A DNA stretch of 64,000 nucleotides, from NCBI GenBank assembly GCA_022425485.1, contig JAKMFL010000057.1:1-64000 (forward strand), given 5' to 3'. Numbering within the stretch: the stretch's first letter is position 1; every line of letters starts with the position of its first letter. The notes below the pieces were generated by a model. It worked only from the letters and a program-made list of their open reading frames with translations, searched no databases and was not told the origin of the DNA. This document shows positions 35,990-45,557 of the stretch, piece by piece. The DNA comes from Alphaproteobacteria bacterium. Its GTDB lineage: Bacteria > Pseudomonadota > Alphaproteobacteria > Puniceispirillales > Puniceispirillaceae. A program made the position numbers and the translations under genes.

Positions 35990-36466
35990 ATGCGGCTTTA
36001 TGAAAGCGTGTTTATCGCACGCCAAGACGTTTCTACGCAATTAGTGGAATCGCTTACAAAAGATTTCTCTGCCATCATCGAAAATGGTGGGGGCAAGATT
36101 CACAAACATGAATATTGGGGTCTACGCGCCCTTGCCTATCGGGTCAAAAAGAACCGTAAAGGGCATTATGTGATGCTGAATATCGAAGCAGACAATGACA
36201 CGCTGAGAGAATATGAGCGGATCATGGGTTTGAACGAAGATATCCTTCGCTTTATGAATATCTCAATTGAGGAAGTCGAAGAAGGCCCGTCTGTGATGAT
36301 GCAAGCACAAAAGGCAGAACGGTCACCGCGCGGCGAGCGAAGCGACCGGGGTGATAGAGGTGACCGGGGCGACCGGGGGGGCGATAGAGACGCCAAACCT
36401 GCCCCTGCTAGCGATGCCGATAGTGAAGCACCAGCAGAAACAGCAACAAAAGCAGATGGGGAGTAA
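35990..36466 (+). CDS. rpsF: Small ribosomal subunit protein bS6
   Basis: bS6 begins MRLYESVFIARQDVS and contains the KIHKHEYWGLRALAYRVKKN core. At 158 residues it has a long C-terminal extension of charged repeats (RGDRGDRGDRG, near residues 116-130) followed by an Ala/Pro/Glu tail. A strong AAGGAG site precedes the ATG. It is first in rpsF-rpsR-rplI. Confidence 0.97.
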   Translation: MRLYESVFIARQDVSTQLVESLTKDFSAIIENGGGKIHKHEYWGLRALAYRVKKNRKGHYVMLNIEADNDTLREYERIMGLNEDILRFMNISIEEVEEGPSVMMQAQKAERSPRGERSDRGDRGDRGDRGGDRDAKPAPASDADSEAPAETATKADGE

Positions 36467-36469
36467 GCG

Positions 36470-36724
36470 ATGACAAAGCTAGAAATTACACGCAGTGCTG
36501 TACGCAGACCGCAAGGTCGCCGTCGTAAATCATGCCCTTTTTCAGGGCCAAATGCGCCGCAAATTGATTATAAGGATGTAAAGCTTCTGACCCGCTTTAC
36601 CTCGGAGCGCGGAAAAATTGTCCCTTCACGTATTTCTGCAGTTTCCGCGAAAAAACAGCGTGAGCTGTCAACGGCTATCAAACGCGCCCGCTATTTGGCG
36701 CTGATGCCTTATGTGATCAGCTAG
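36470..36724 (+). CDS. rpsR: Small ribosomal subunit protein bS18
   Basis: The 84-residue protein contains the S18 core ([23 protein letters not shown], then [20 protein letters not shown]). bS18 pairs with bS6 on the platform of the small subunit. It starts 3 bp after rpsF, as expected for a coupled pair. Confidence 0.97.
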   Translation: MTKLEITRSAVRRPQGRRRKSCPFSGPNAPQIDYKDVKLLTRFTSERGKIVPSRISAVSAKKQRELSTAIKRARYLALMPYVIS

Positions 36725-36745
36725 GCGGGAAAGGATACACAAAAC

Positions 36746-37384
36746 ATGGAAATCATTCTTCTTGAACGTGTGGATAAGCTGGGCAAGCTTGGCGATGTCG
36801 TCAACGTAAAGCCGGGCTATGCACGCAACTATCTCCTGCCAACGGGTAAGGCGCTGAGAGCGAATAAAGCCAATCGGGAAAAGTTTGAAGCCGAACGCGC
36901 AGATCGTGAAAGCCGTAATGCAGAAGCACGCAGCTCTGCGGAAGGCGCCATGAAGAGCATGGAAGGCCTGTCAGTTATCTTGGTTCGTGCTGCCTCTGAA
37001 ATGGGCCAGCTCTTTGGTTCTGTTTCTGCCCGTGATATTGCCGACGCGGTTGGCGAAGCTGGCCATAGCATCGAAAAACGGCAAGTGATTATGGATAAGG
37101 CGATTAAAACCCTTGGCCTGTTCCCTGTGAGAGTAAATCTGCATGCAGAAGTGCAAATTGAAGTGATTGTGAATATTGCACGCTCTGCCGAAGAAGCCAA
37201 GAAACAGGCAGAAACAGGTGCAGCGGTTGTGACAAACTATGATGCTGAAGAAGAAAGCGTCGAAGCTGTTGCAGACGCCGCTATAGCTGAAGCTGAAGCA
37301 GAAGCGCCTGCTGAAACCTCTGAGGAAGCGCCTGCTGAAGCAGAACTAGAAGCAAGCGATAGCGAGGAAGAAGCCGCTAGCTAG
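36746..37384 (+). CDS. rplI: Large ribosomal subunit protein bL9
   Basis: bL9 begins MEIILLERVDKLGKLGDVVNVKPGYARNYL, its N-terminal domain signature, followed by the long helix and C-terminal domain. At 212 residues it is longer than usual (about 150), because of an acidic Ala/Glu-rich tail from about residue 165 (EAEAEAPAETSEEAPAEAE). It lies 21 bp after rpsR and is followed by a terminator. Confidence 0.97.
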   Translation: MEIILLERVDKLGKLGDVVNVKPGYARNYLLPTGKALRANKANREKFEAERADRESRNAEARSSAEGAMKSMEGLSVILVRAASEMGQLFGSVSARDIADAVGEAGHSIEKRQVIMDKAIKTLGLFPVRVNLHAEVQIEVIVNIARSAEEAKKQAETGAAVVTNYDAEEESVEAVADAAIAEAEAEAPAETSEEAPAEAELEASDSEEEAAS

Positions 37385-37408
37385 GCTTTTTATCGCGTTC
37401 AAATTTTT

Positions 37409-37432
37409 AAAGCCCTATGGAAAGCCCTATGA
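37409..37432 (+). repeat. 12-bp tandem duplication of the rplI terminator arm
   Basis: AAAGCCCTATGG and AAAGCCCTATGA lie head to tail and differ only in the last base. Either could form the left arm of the terminator hairpin. Confidence 0.8.
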
Positions 37433-37455
37433 GATAGTTTCATGGGGCTTTTTTC
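37421..37455 (+). terminator. Intrinsic terminator after rplI
   Basis: AAAGCCCTATGA (37421-37432) pairs with TCATGGGGCTTT (37440-37451), with one G-T pair, followed by TTTTC. The left arm is duplicated immediately upstream (37409-37420, one base different), giving an alternative pairing partner. Confidence 0.8.
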
Positions 37456-37524
37456 TTGAGTTACCCCCATTATTCACGTTATTCACAATTTATTTTTGAA
37501 AATATTATCGCTAGAATAGTCTCC

Positions 37525-39027
37525 ATGTCAGAGAATGCTTCCGATCCCATTATTGCCACCCTTCCCGGTATTGCATCTAGCCAGCTGCCGCGCAGTCTGC
37601 CGCAAAATATTCAGGCAGAGCAAAGTTTTATAGGCGCATTGCTTCTAGATAATGAGGTTATGGATAGGTTGGAAATCCCGCTTCGGGCAGAGCATTTCCA
37701 TGACCCAGTGCATGGCCAGATTTATGAAGCGGCAGCCCGGCTTATCGGGCGCGGACAGCTTGCAAACCCGGTTACCTTGAAAGCGTTTTTTGCGAATAGC
37801 ACTGCCTTTGGCGATGACGGCGCTGATGCCTATCTGGGGGATTTGGTAGATGGGGTTATCTCGGTATCAGATGCGCCAAACTATGCAGATGTGGTGCATG
37901 AGGCCTATCTTAGACGCGAATTGGTGCGTATTTCTGATCAGGTTACCCATGATGCGCAAAATCCGGACTTAGAAAGACCGGCTATGACGCAAATCGAAGC
38001 AGCTGAGCAATATTTATTCTCACTGGCTGAAACCGACAGCTCTGATAATGGTTTGCGAAGCTTTGATGTGATTCTGGGTGAAACGGTGCGGATGGCCGAA
38101 TTGGCGGCCAAGAATGACGGGCATCTGTCTGGGGTTAGTACTGGGCTGACCAGTTTAAATAATTTACTAGGGGGGTTGCAGAAATCAGATTTGGTTATTC
38201 TGGCTGGACGTCCAGCCATGGGCAAAACCGCGCTGGCAACCAATATCGCCTTTCATGCTGCCTCAACCACCCGCACTGGTGAAGAGCCTGTGCCTGTAGC
38301 CTTTTTCTCTTGCGAGATGTCAGCAGAACAGCTGGGAACGCGGATATTAGCAGAACGGTCTGAAATTGATTCTGAAGCTATCCGGCGCGGCAATCTATCT
38401 AGTGCGGAATTTATGGGGCTGGTTGAAGCAAGTGACCAGATAGCAAAAGCCCCTTTTTATATTGATGATACACCCGCGCTCTCAGTCAGCCAGCTTGCCA
38501 GCCGCGCACGCCGGCTGAAACGCACGACGGGTTTAGGGCTTATCGTCATTGATTATCTGCAGCTTTTGCAAGCGCAGCTTGGCTCGCGGCCAGAGAACAG
38601 GGTTCAGGAAATCTCAAATATTAGCCGCTCGCTAAAAGCCATTGCAAAAGAGTTGGATGTGCCCGTTCTAGCCCTGTCGCAATTATCACGTGCGGTTGAA
38701 CAGCGCGAAGACAAGCACCCTAATCTTGCAGATTTGCGGGAATCAGGCTCTATTGAGCAAGATGCCGATGTGGTAATGTTTGTTTATCGGGAAGAATATT
38801 ACTTAAATAAAAGTGAGCCTGTTCAAAAGGAAACGGAAACCGAAGAGAAGTTCAATTTGCGGTATCAGCTCTGGCAGGAACGGCTTGAAAAATCAAATGG
38901 TACGGCTGAAATTATTATTGCAAAACAGCGTCATGGCCCTGTTGGCATCGCTAATGTAAGCTTTGAAGGACGGCTCACCAAATTCTCTGATCTTGCAAGC
39001 CCTGATAGCCTGCCAGATAATTTTTGA
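37525..39027 (+). CDS. dnaB: Replicative DNA helicase
   Basis: The 500-residue protein has an N-terminal DnaG-interacting domain (PQNIQAEQSFIGALLLDNEVMD) and a RecA-type C-terminal domain with Walker A AGRPAMGKTALA, Walker B LIVIDYLQLL, SQLSRAVEQRED and HRHGPVG-like KQRHGPVG. No intein is present. ATG 37525 is chosen over 37456, which adds 23 residues ahead of the normal N-terminus. It follows the terminated ribosomal protein operon. Confidence 0.96.
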   Translation: MSENASDPIIATLPGIASSQLPRSLPQNIQAEQSFIGALLLDNEVMDRLEIPLRAEHFHDPVHGQIYEAAARLIGRGQLANPVTLKAFFANSTAFGDDGADAYLGDLVDGVISVSDAPNYADVVHEAYLRRELVRISDQVTHDAQNPDLERPAMTQIEAAEQYLFSLAETDSSDNGLRSFDVILGETVRMAELAAKNDGHLSGVSTGLTSLNNLLGGLQKSDLVILAGRPAMGKTALATNIAFHAASTTRTGEEPVPVAFFSCEMSAEQLGTRILAERSEIDSEAIRRGNLSSAEFMGLVEASDQIAKAPFYIDDTPALSVSQLASRARRLKRTTGLGLIVIDYLQLLQAQLGSRPENRVQEISNISRSLKAIAKELDVPVLALSQLSRAVEQREDKHPNLADLRESGSIEQDADVVMFVYREEYYLNKSEPVQKETETEEKFNLRYQLWQERLEKSNGTAEIIIAKQRHGPVGIANVSFEGRLTKFSDLASPDSLPDNF

Positions 39028-39091
39028 CCTCCTTTTCCTTCAATGAGCCGATAGCCCCTTTTTACCGGAAGCCCGTTTTTAAAGGATAAAG

Positions 39092-40222
39092 ATGACCTCA
39101 TCTCAGCTTCACATTGATCTGTCGGCAATCAGCGATAATTACCGCACCCTGCACAGCCTGACGCGCCAGACAACAAAGACAGCTGCCGCTGTAAAGGCAG
39201 ATGGCTATGGGCTGGGTATGGAAGCGGTATCAGGCGCATTATATCAGGCAGGTTGTGCCACATTTTTTACCGCCCAAATACAGGAAGCTATAAGCTTGCG
39301 TGCAGCCTTTAGAGATAAGGGTTATGATGGCGCGAATATTGCCGTACTAGAAGGCCCGCACACCAAAGATTTGGCGCTTTATGAGGCGCATAAGCTAACG
39401 CCTGTGATCAATCATCCCGGACAGGCAGAGGCTCTCGCAGCCTATCAACGCCGTTCGGGAAAGCGCCTAGCGGCTATTTTGCATATAGATACAGGTATGA
39501 ACCGGCTTGGATATGGCCAAGATACCCACGATTTGTTAATCGGTGATAATAGCCCCCTAGCAGAGCTAAATCTTTGCTTGGTGATGAGCCATCTTGCTTG
39601 CGCTGACGAGCCAGAAAATGAGTATAACCGCTTCCAGCTGGAACAGTTTCAAAATCTAACCGCATCTTTTGCAAGCATTCCTAAAAGTTTTTCTAATAGC
39701 GGCGGTATTTTTCTGCCCCCTTCTTATCATTTTGATTTAACGCGCCCGGGTATTGCCCTATATGGCGCGATGCCTGACCCAGCTATGCAAAATAAACACT
39801 TAAAACCGGTTGTTTCGTGGTATGCCGATATTATTCAGATACGAAACCTAAAAAAGGGCGAATGCGCAGGCTATGGGGCTATGTTCACAGCGGAGGCGCC
39901 TACCCGCCTTGCCACGATTGCGGCGGGTTATGCAGACGGATATGCGCGCGCCCTTTATCAGCCGCAAAAGGGTGGAATTGCGAAGGTTGAAATTGCAGGC
40001 AAACACGTACCGCTAGCTGGCCGGGTGTCTATGGATTTGCTTATAGCAGACGTCACCAGCCTAAGTGATGCAGAACTGCAATCCGCAAACAAAGCTTGCC
40101 TACTAGGCCCCCATTACGGTTTGCCCGAAATGGCCGCAGATAGAAATACAATAAGCTATGAAGTATTAACAGGTCTTGGCGATCGTCTAACGCGTCTATA
40201 TGATGGGGCATACGCAAGCTGA
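39092..40222 (+). CDS. alr: Alanine racemase
   Basis: This PLP enzyme makes D-alanine for peptidoglycan. The 376-residue protein has the PLP Lys in AAVKADGYGLG near residue 36, the catalytic Tyr in CAGYGAMFTAE near residue 268, and the substrate-binding SMDLL. The DGYARAL and YEVLTGLGDRL segments are typical. It follows dnaB as in many alphaproteobacteria, where alr and dnaB are often adjacent. Confidence 0.96.
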   Translation: MTSSQLHIDLSAISDNYRTLHSLTRQTTKTAAAVKADGYGLGMEAVSGALYQAGCATFFTAQIQEAISLRAAFRDKGYDGANIAVLEGPHTKDLALYEAHKLTPVINHPGQAEALAAYQRRSGKRLAAILHIDTGMNRLGYGQDTHDLLIGDNSPLAELNLCLVMSHLACADEPENEYNRFQLEQFQNLTASFASIPKSFSNSGGIFLPPSYHFDLTRPGIALYGAMPDPAMQNKHLKPVVSWYADIIQIRNLKKGECAGYGAMFTAEAPTRLATIAAGYADGYARALYQPQKGGIAKVEIAGKHVPLAGRVSMDLLIADVTSLSDAELQSANKACLLGPHYGLPEMAADRNTISYEVLTGLGDRLTRLYDGAYAS

Positions 40223-40246
40223 CACCCCTTTTTAAAAGACAAATAG

Positions 40247-41020
40247 ATGCTTAATTTTATTGCAAATATCGGTAAAGCAAGTTTGAATTTTCTAGCCTCT
40301 ATAGGCCGGCTAACTCTTTTTGCTGCTGCCGCTATCCGCTGGACTATTTTTCCGCCCTATTATGGCAAGCAATTATTGCGGCAAATGCTGGATATTGGTT
40401 TTTACTCGCTCCCTGTAGTGGGGCTGACGACGCTATTCTCAGGTATGGTTCTAGCCTTGCAAAGCTATACAGGCTTTGCCCGTTTTTCAGCCGAAGATAC
40501 CGTTGCAACAGTGGTTGTGCTGTCGGTTACGCGGGAGCTTGGCCCTGTGCTAGCCGGATTAATGGTAGCGGGGCGGATTGGCGCGTCTATGGCCGCAGAA
40601 ATTGGCACAATGCGGGTAACAGACCAGATTGATGCGCTAGACACGCTATCGACACGGCCAATGCAATATCTGGTTGCTCCGCGCCTTTTAGCTGGAACGC
40701 TATGCTTACCTATTTTGGTACTGATAGGGGATATTATCGGGGTTTTGGGCGGCTATCTTGTAGGGGTCTACCAGCTTGGCTTTAATCCGGGTGTTTATCT
40801 CTCACGCACTATGGAATTTCTGGAAATCTCGGATGTTACCCTTGGGCTGATTAAGGCCGCCGTATTTGGGTTTTTAATTGCTTTAATGGGTTGTTATCAC
40901 GGCTATAATAGTGGCCGTGGGGCTGAAGGCGTAGGCCATGCCACGACCAATGCGGTGGTATCTTCCTCCATTCTTATTCTGATTTCCAACTATCTTGTTA
41001 CCGCGCTGTTTTTTGGGTAG
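40247..41020 (+). CDS. mlaE: MlaE-type ABC transporter permease
   Basis: The 257-residue membrane protein matches the MlaE family, which moves phospholipids between the membranes. It has GLTTLFSGMVLALQSYTGFARF, then VTRELGPVLAGLMVAGRIGASMAAEIGTM and a GYHGYNSGRGAEGVG-like C-terminal loop (CYHGYNSGRGAEGVG). It pairs with mlaF 6 bp downstream. mlaD, mlaC and mlaB are not in the window. Confidence 0.93.
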   Translation: MLNFIANIGKASLNFLASIGRLTLFAAAAIRWTIFPPYYGKQLLRQMLDIGFYSLPVVGLTTLFSGMVLALQSYTGFARFSAEDTVATVVVLSVTRELGPVLAGLMVAGRIGASMAAEIGTMRVTDQIDALDTLSTRPMQYLVAPRLLAGTLCLPILVLIGDIIGVLGGYLVGVYQLGFNPGVYLSRTMEFLEISDVTLGLIKAAVFGFLIALMGCYHGYNSGRGAEGVGHATTNAVVSSSILILISNYLVTALFFG

Positions 41021-41026
41021 AGGCTA

Positions 41027-41833
41027 ATGATGAACGCAAAAAATGCATCACCAAAAATTAGCATTGAAAAGCTGGTCAAAGAGTTTGATGGCAAAACAGT
41101 GCTTAAAGATATTAGTCTAAGCGTCGATGCAGGGCAGTCATTATGTATTATTGGCACCTCTGGTTGTGGTAAGTCGGTCACGCTGAAATGCTTACTTGGG
41201 CTGATAACGCCTAGCGGGGGTTCCATCAAGGTAGATGGCCTTGAAATGGTCGGACAGACACGGTCTCAGCGGGAGGCTACCTTAAAGAAATTTGGTATGA
41301 CTTTCCAGTTTGGCGCGCTCTTTGACAGCCTGCCCATATGGCAAAATATTATGTTCCGCCCCCTTCAACAAGGCGATGTTACCCGTCAAGCAGCGCGAGA
41401 AGAAGCGCTGCATATTGCCACCCAGCTTGGCCTGCGTGCAGATGTAATCGATCAATTTCCAGCAGAACTATCTGGCGGTATGCAAAAGCGTGTTGCCCTT
41501 GGACGTGCTATCGCTGATAAGCCAGAAATTCTGCTTTTCGATGAGCCAACCTCTGGGCTTGACCCCATTACCGGCGGGGTTATCGATAATCTTATTCTAG
41601 ATGCTGTAAAGCGTCTGGGGGCAACAGCGTTAACCATTTCACATGATATGGCCTCTGTGCGGCGCATTGCAGATGTGGTCGCGATGATCCATGAAGGACG
41701 CATAATCTGGTGCGGCCCAGCTTCCAAAATGCATGAAAGCGGTATCCCAGAAGTTGATCAGTTTGTGCATGGACATCCAGAAGGCCCGCTAACGAATAAA
41801 AAGACTGTAACACAGCAGAAAGCGCAGGCTTAG
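41027..41833 (+). CDS. mlaF: MlaF-type ABC transporter ATP-binding protein
   Basis: The 268-residue ATPase has Walker A GTSGCGKSVTLK, the family Q-loop FGMTFQFGALFDSL, the signature LSGGMQKRVALGRA, Walker B LLFDEPTSGLDP and the H-loop SHDM. It partners MlaE. The stop TAG abuts the radA ATG with no gap. Confidence 0.94.
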   Translation: MMNAKNASPKISIEKLVKEFDGKTVLKDISLSVDAGQSLCIIGTSGCGKSVTLKCLLGLITPSGGSIKVDGLEMVGQTRSQREATLKKFGMTFQFGALFDSLPIWQNIMFRPLQQGDVTRQAAREEALHIATQLGLRADVIDQFPAELSGGMQKRVALGRAIADKPEILLFDEPTSGLDPITGGVIDNLILDAVKRLGATALTISHDMASVRRIADVVAMIHEGRIIWCGPASKMHESGIPEVDQFVHGHPEGPLTNKKTVTQQKAQA

Positions 41834-43204
41834 ATGGCGCGTACCCTCTCGCAATATCATTGTCAGTCATGCGGCGCAGTTACAGCAAAATGGAGCGGCA
41901 AATGTGATGCTTGCGGAGAATGGAATACGTTAAGTGAAGAGCGGGTCGAAGCCACACCGGGCAAAAAGCGCAAGGCAGGTGGCCGTGCTATAGACCTTGT
42001 ACCCCTTGCCAAGAGTGAGCACACAAGCCCTGCCCGCCGTTTGGTTACTGGCTTGGAAGAATTTGACAGAGTAACTGGCGGCGGCCTTGTCGCGGGTTCA
42101 GCTATCTTGATCGGCGGTGATCCGGGTATTGGCAAATCAACATTGTTATTGCAATTAGTATGTAAGCTTGCCGCTGCTGGACGAAAGGCCGCCTATATTA
42201 CTGGTGAAGAATCAGCTGATCAGGTGCGTATGCGCGCGCAACGCTTGGGCGTGATGGATAGCTCTGCAACCCTTGCCACGGCAACCAACGCAGTAGATAT
42301 TGCCGAGACAGTCCGTTCCACACCAGATCTTGATTTGTTGGTCATAGATTCTATCCAAACCATGTATGTCCCGAACCTTGAAAGTGCGCCCGGCACTGTC
42401 TCGCAAGTGCGGGCAGCGGCGCATGAGCTTATCCGCGCTGCAAAAACCAGTGATGCTGCAATTGTATTTGTTGGGCATGTCACCAAAGATGGCGCCATTG
42501 CGGGGCCTCGTGTGCTAGAGCATATGGTGGATTGCGTCTTGTATTTTGAAGGCGATAGGTCACATCATTTCCGCATTTTGCGCGGTGTTAAAAACCGTTT
42601 TGGCGCAACAGATGAAATTGGCGTCTTTGAGATGTCTGAACAGGGCCTGCAACAAGTGCCCAACCCCTCTGAGTTATTTTTGGGTGAGCGCCAACAAAAT
42701 GTAGCTGGAACCGCTGTTTTTGCGGGGTTGGAGGGAACGCGCCCCTTGCTGGTGGAGATAGAAGCCCTTGTTGCCCCGTCTTCGCTGGCTAGCCCGCGCC
42801 GCAATGTTGTGGGCTGGGATTCTGGCCGATTAGCGATGCTGACTGCAGTTCTGGAAGCCCGCTGCGGCGTACCGCTTTCAGGTAGAGACATCTTTTTAAA
42901 TGTTGCAGGTGGCCTGCGTATTGCAGAGCCCGCTGCCGATTTAGCGGTTGCAGCTGCACTGGTATCGTCTGTGAGTGCCAAGCCATTGCCTGCCCGCGCA
43001 GTCTTTTTCGGAGAGGTAGCTTTATCGGCTGAATTACGCCAAGTACCACAAGCTGAAACACGGCTGAAAGAAGCTGCGAAGCTAGGTTTCGAGCAAGGCT
43101 TTATGCCAAAATTTAGCAAAAAAGTTAGGCCACCATCTGGAATTTCCACCACCCAGCCAGATAATCTGTCTGATTTTATAGAATTGTTATCGGGGCGCTT
43201 TTAA
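41834..43204 (+). CDS. radA: DNA repair protein RadA
   Basis: RadA is a DnaB-like helicase that extends recombination intermediates. The order is a four-Cys zinc finger (CQSCG, CDACGEW), RecA-like ATPase with Walker A GGDPGIGKST and Walker B LLVIDSIQTM, the KNRFG motif (GVKNRFGATDEIG), and a C-terminal Lon-like domain (LNVAGGLRIAEPAADLAV). The 456-residue length is normal. Confidence 0.97.
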   Translation: MARTLSQYHCQSCGAVTAKWSGKCDACGEWNTLSEERVEATPGKKRKAGGRAIDLVPLAKSEHTSPARRLVTGLEEFDRVTGGGLVAGSAILIGGDPGIGKSTLLLQLVCKLAAAGRKAAYITGEESADQVRMRAQRLGVMDSSATLATATNAVDIAETVRSTPDLDLLVIDSIQTMYVPNLESAPGTVSQVRAAAHELIRAAKTSDAAIVFVGHVTKDGAIAGPRVLEHMVDCVLYFEGDRSHHFRILRGVKNRFGATDEIGVFEMSEQGLQQVPNPSELFLGERQQNVAGTAVFAGLEGTRPLLVEIEALVAPSSLASPRRNVVGWDSGRLAMLTAVLEARCGVPLSGRDIFLNVAGGLRIAEPAADLAVAAALVSSVSAKPLPARAVFFGEVALSAELRQVPQAETRLKEAAKLGFEQGFMPKFSKKVRPPSGISTTQPDNLSDFIELLSGRF

Positions 43205-43304
43205 TGGGAAATAAAGTGCTGCATTTTTGGTTCTATCAATCCTATTCTAGAGCAGGGTTAGGCTTTGAAATATGCGATAGCCGAACAGCAGGAGGGGCTA
43301 GATA

Positions 43305-43943
43305 ATGCCTGCATTTGATTTTAGCAGCCTAACTTATTTTGACTATATTGTGCTGTTTACCATTGGCGTATCGGCAATATTTTCAATGCTGCGCGGGATG
43401 ACACGCGAATTTTTAGGGCTAGCAGGATGGCTTGTAGCTGTCTTTGTTGCGGTAACCACTGCACCGACCATAAGCACTTGGCTTTCCAGCTTTATCAAAG
43501 TGGAAGGACTAACTGAAATCCTAGCGTGGGCACTGCCCTTTGCTGGCAGTATTATCATCTGGTTTATTCTAGCATCGCTGATATCGCCAGGCCTGAAACG
43601 TGCAGGGCTAGGCGCATTAGATACATGGTTTGGGATTTTGTTTGGGGTGTTGCGCGGCGTGCTATTTTCCATGATTCTCTATAGCGGTTGTGTCATTTAT
43701 GCTGGCAAGGAAAGCGATTTAGAAGAGGGCATTTTAAACAGCGAAAGCGGGCCTTATATAAGCAGCCTTATCGTATCTGTTCAGAAGAGCACGCTGCTGC
43801 CTTCTATCGTCAGCGACAGTCTTGGCGCTATCCGCCTTGATATGGACAGACCAGATTTGGGCAATGAGATCGGGGATGCGGTAGTTGAAGGTGCTGAAGA
43901 CACAGCCGATAGGTTTGAGCTGCTTCCAGATGAGAAAAATTGA
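43305..43943 (+). CDS. cvpA: CvpA family membrane protein
   Basis: The 212-residue protein has four hydrophobic spans at the N-terminal two thirds and the CvpA pattern (FDYIVLFTIGVSAIFSMLRGMTREFLGL). Its role is poorly defined and includes envelope stress. The C-terminal 70 residues are acidic and soluble. AGGAGGGG precedes the ATG. Its place before purF is conserved across proteobacteria. Confidence 0.9.
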   Translation: MPAFDFSSLTYFDYIVLFTIGVSAIFSMLRGMTREFLGLAGWLVAVFVAVTTAPTISTWLSSFIKVEGLTEILAWALPFAGSIIIWFILASLISPGLKRAGLGALDTWFGILFGVLRGVLFSMILYSGCVIYAGKESDLEEGILNSESGPYISSLIVSVQKSTLLPSIVSDSLGAIRLDMDRPDLGNEIGDAVVEGAEDTADRFELLPDEKN

Positions 43944-43985
43944 TCACGCGGCCGCTAAAAAAGTCGGCGTTTTCACCTCCCGCAA

Positions 43986-44029
43986 GGCTTCAGGTAATAG
44001 ACGCAGGAAGCCGGGTATGCTAGGCTTCC
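43986..44029 (+). promoter_or_regulatory. Alternative hairpins in the cvpA-purF spacer
   Basis: GGCTTC (43986-43991), GAAGCC (44007-44012) and GGCTTCC (44023-44029) follow one another. The middle arm can pair with either outer arm, with 6 and 7 bp respectively, so two exclusive hairpins are possible just before the purF start. No T run follows, so this is not a plain terminator. Confidence 0.3.
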
Positions 44030-44069
44030 CCTATTCAGAAAATATGTGTTCAGATACCGGTTTAGTGAG

Positions 44070-45512
44070 ATGATGAAACGACTAGCTGACCTGCCCGAAA
44101 ATGACGGGCATAACCAAGACAGCTTGCAAGAAGAATGCGCTGTTTTTGGCATTTATGGCAATAGCGAAGCACATCTTCTTACTGCCCTTGGATTACATGC
44201 CTTGCAGCATCGCGGGCAAGAAGCCACTGGCATGGTGAGCTTTGATGGCGAAAAGTTCAATTCATTCAAAGGCATCGGTCATGTTGGTGAGAATTTTAGC
44301 GCTGGCTCCAAAACCTTAAACGACTTGAAAGGTCATGTTGCTATTGGCCATAACCGCTATTCGACCACTGGTTTGAATGAAGTGCGCAATATCCAGCCTT
44401 TCCTGACAGAAATGGGTTTTGGTAATTTTGCCATTGCCCATAATGGCAATTTGATTAATGCCGAACGCTTGCGCACCAGCCTTGTTGAAACGGGTAGCCT
44501 GTTCCAATCCACCACCGATACCGAAGTGATCATTCATCTGGTAGCTCGCTCTCATCAGAATGACCCTGTAGGCCGGCTAACCGAAGCATTGCAACAGGTA
44601 TCTGGGGCTTATGCGCTGGTCAGTGTAGTGGATGACCAGCTGATAGGGGTGCGCGATCCAAACGGAATACGTCCGCTTATCTTGGGCAAATTGGGTGAGG
44701 CCTATATTTTGGCTTCAGAAACCTGTGCACTTGATATTATTGGCGCAGAGTTTATCCGTGATATTGAACCTGCCGAGATGGTGGTTATCTCTAAGGACGG
44801 CATTAAAAGCCATAAAATTAGTACTGAAAAACCCTCGCGCTTCTGTATTTTTGAATATATTTATTTTGCCCGTCCTGATTCTTCGCTTGAAGGCCGGTCT
44901 GTTTATCAGGCACGCAAGGATATTGGCGGTGAGCTTGCCAAGGAAGCCAATGTAGTAGCTGATTTGGTTATACCTGTGCCTGATTCAGGCGTGCCCGCAG
45001 CGCTTGGCTATGCCCAGCAATCTGGCATTCCTTTTGAGCTTGGCATTATTCGCAACCATTATGTTGGGCGTACCTTTATCCTACCTACCGAAGCTGGACG
45101 AACCTCTGGGGTGATGATGAAGCATAACGCCAATTCTGAGATTGTAGCGGGCAAGGATATCATCTTGGTTGATGATTCCATCGTCAGAGGCACAACCTCG
45201 CGTAAAATTGTTACGATGATGCGCGAAGCTGGCGCAAAGACTGTGCATATGCGCATCGCCAGCCCACCAACCACGAACCCCTGTTTTTATGGTGTAGATA
45301 CGCCTGAAAAAGACAAATTAATGGCCGCGAAATTAAGCGTTGCGGAAATGTGTGCCGAAATTGGGGCTGACAGTCTTGCATTTATATCCATTGATGGGCT
45401 TTATCGCGCGATGGGGGAGAAGGCAAGAAACTCTAGCTTGCCACAATTTTGTGATGCCTGCTTTACTGGTGAGTATCCGGTTATCGAAACCAGCTATAAT
45501 AAAATCGCCTAA
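44070..45512 (+). CDS. purF: Amidophosphoribosyltransferase
   Basis: PurF makes phosphoribosylamine, the first step of purine synthesis. The nucleophile Cys23 lies in EECAVFGIYG after a propeptide that is normally removed. The glutaminase segments HRGQEATG and NRYSTTG and the PRPP loop VDDSIVRGTTSRKIV are intact. Cysteines in FCIFEYIYFARPDS and FCDACFTG suggest the iron-sulfur type of enzyme. ATG 44070 is used; the adjacent ATG 44073 is equally likely. Confidence 0.96.
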   Translation: MMKRLADLPENDGHNQDSLQEECAVFGIYGNSEAHLLTALGLHALQHRGQEATGMVSFDGEKFNSFKGIGHVGENFSAGSKTLNDLKGHVAIGHNRYSTTGLNEVRNIQPFLTEMGFGNFAIAHNGNLINAERLRTSLVETGSLFQSTTDTEVIIHLVARSHQNDPVGRLTEALQQVSGAYALVSVVDDQLIGVRDPNGIRPLILGKLGEAYILASETCALDIIGAEFIRDIEPAEMVVISKDGIKSHKISTEKPSRFCIFEYIYFARPDSSLEGRSVYQARKDIGGELAKEANVVADLVIPVPDSGVPAALGYAQQSGIPFELGIIRNHYVGRTFILPTEAGRTSGVMMKHNANSEIVAGKDIILVDDSIVRGTTSRKIVTMMREAGAKTVHMRIASPPTTNPCFYGVDTPEKDKLMAAKLSVAEMCAEIGADSLAFISIDGLYRAMGEKARNSSLPQFCDACFTGEYPVIETSYNKIA

Positions 45513-45557
45513 ATAGAGGCCAATTTTCAATATATATCAAGGACTAACCGTTTAGTG

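Noticed and set aside
42565..43152. 195-codon minus-strand frame inside radA
   Set aside because: It is antisense to the conserved RadA C-terminal domain; no family-like motif and no ribosome-binding site.
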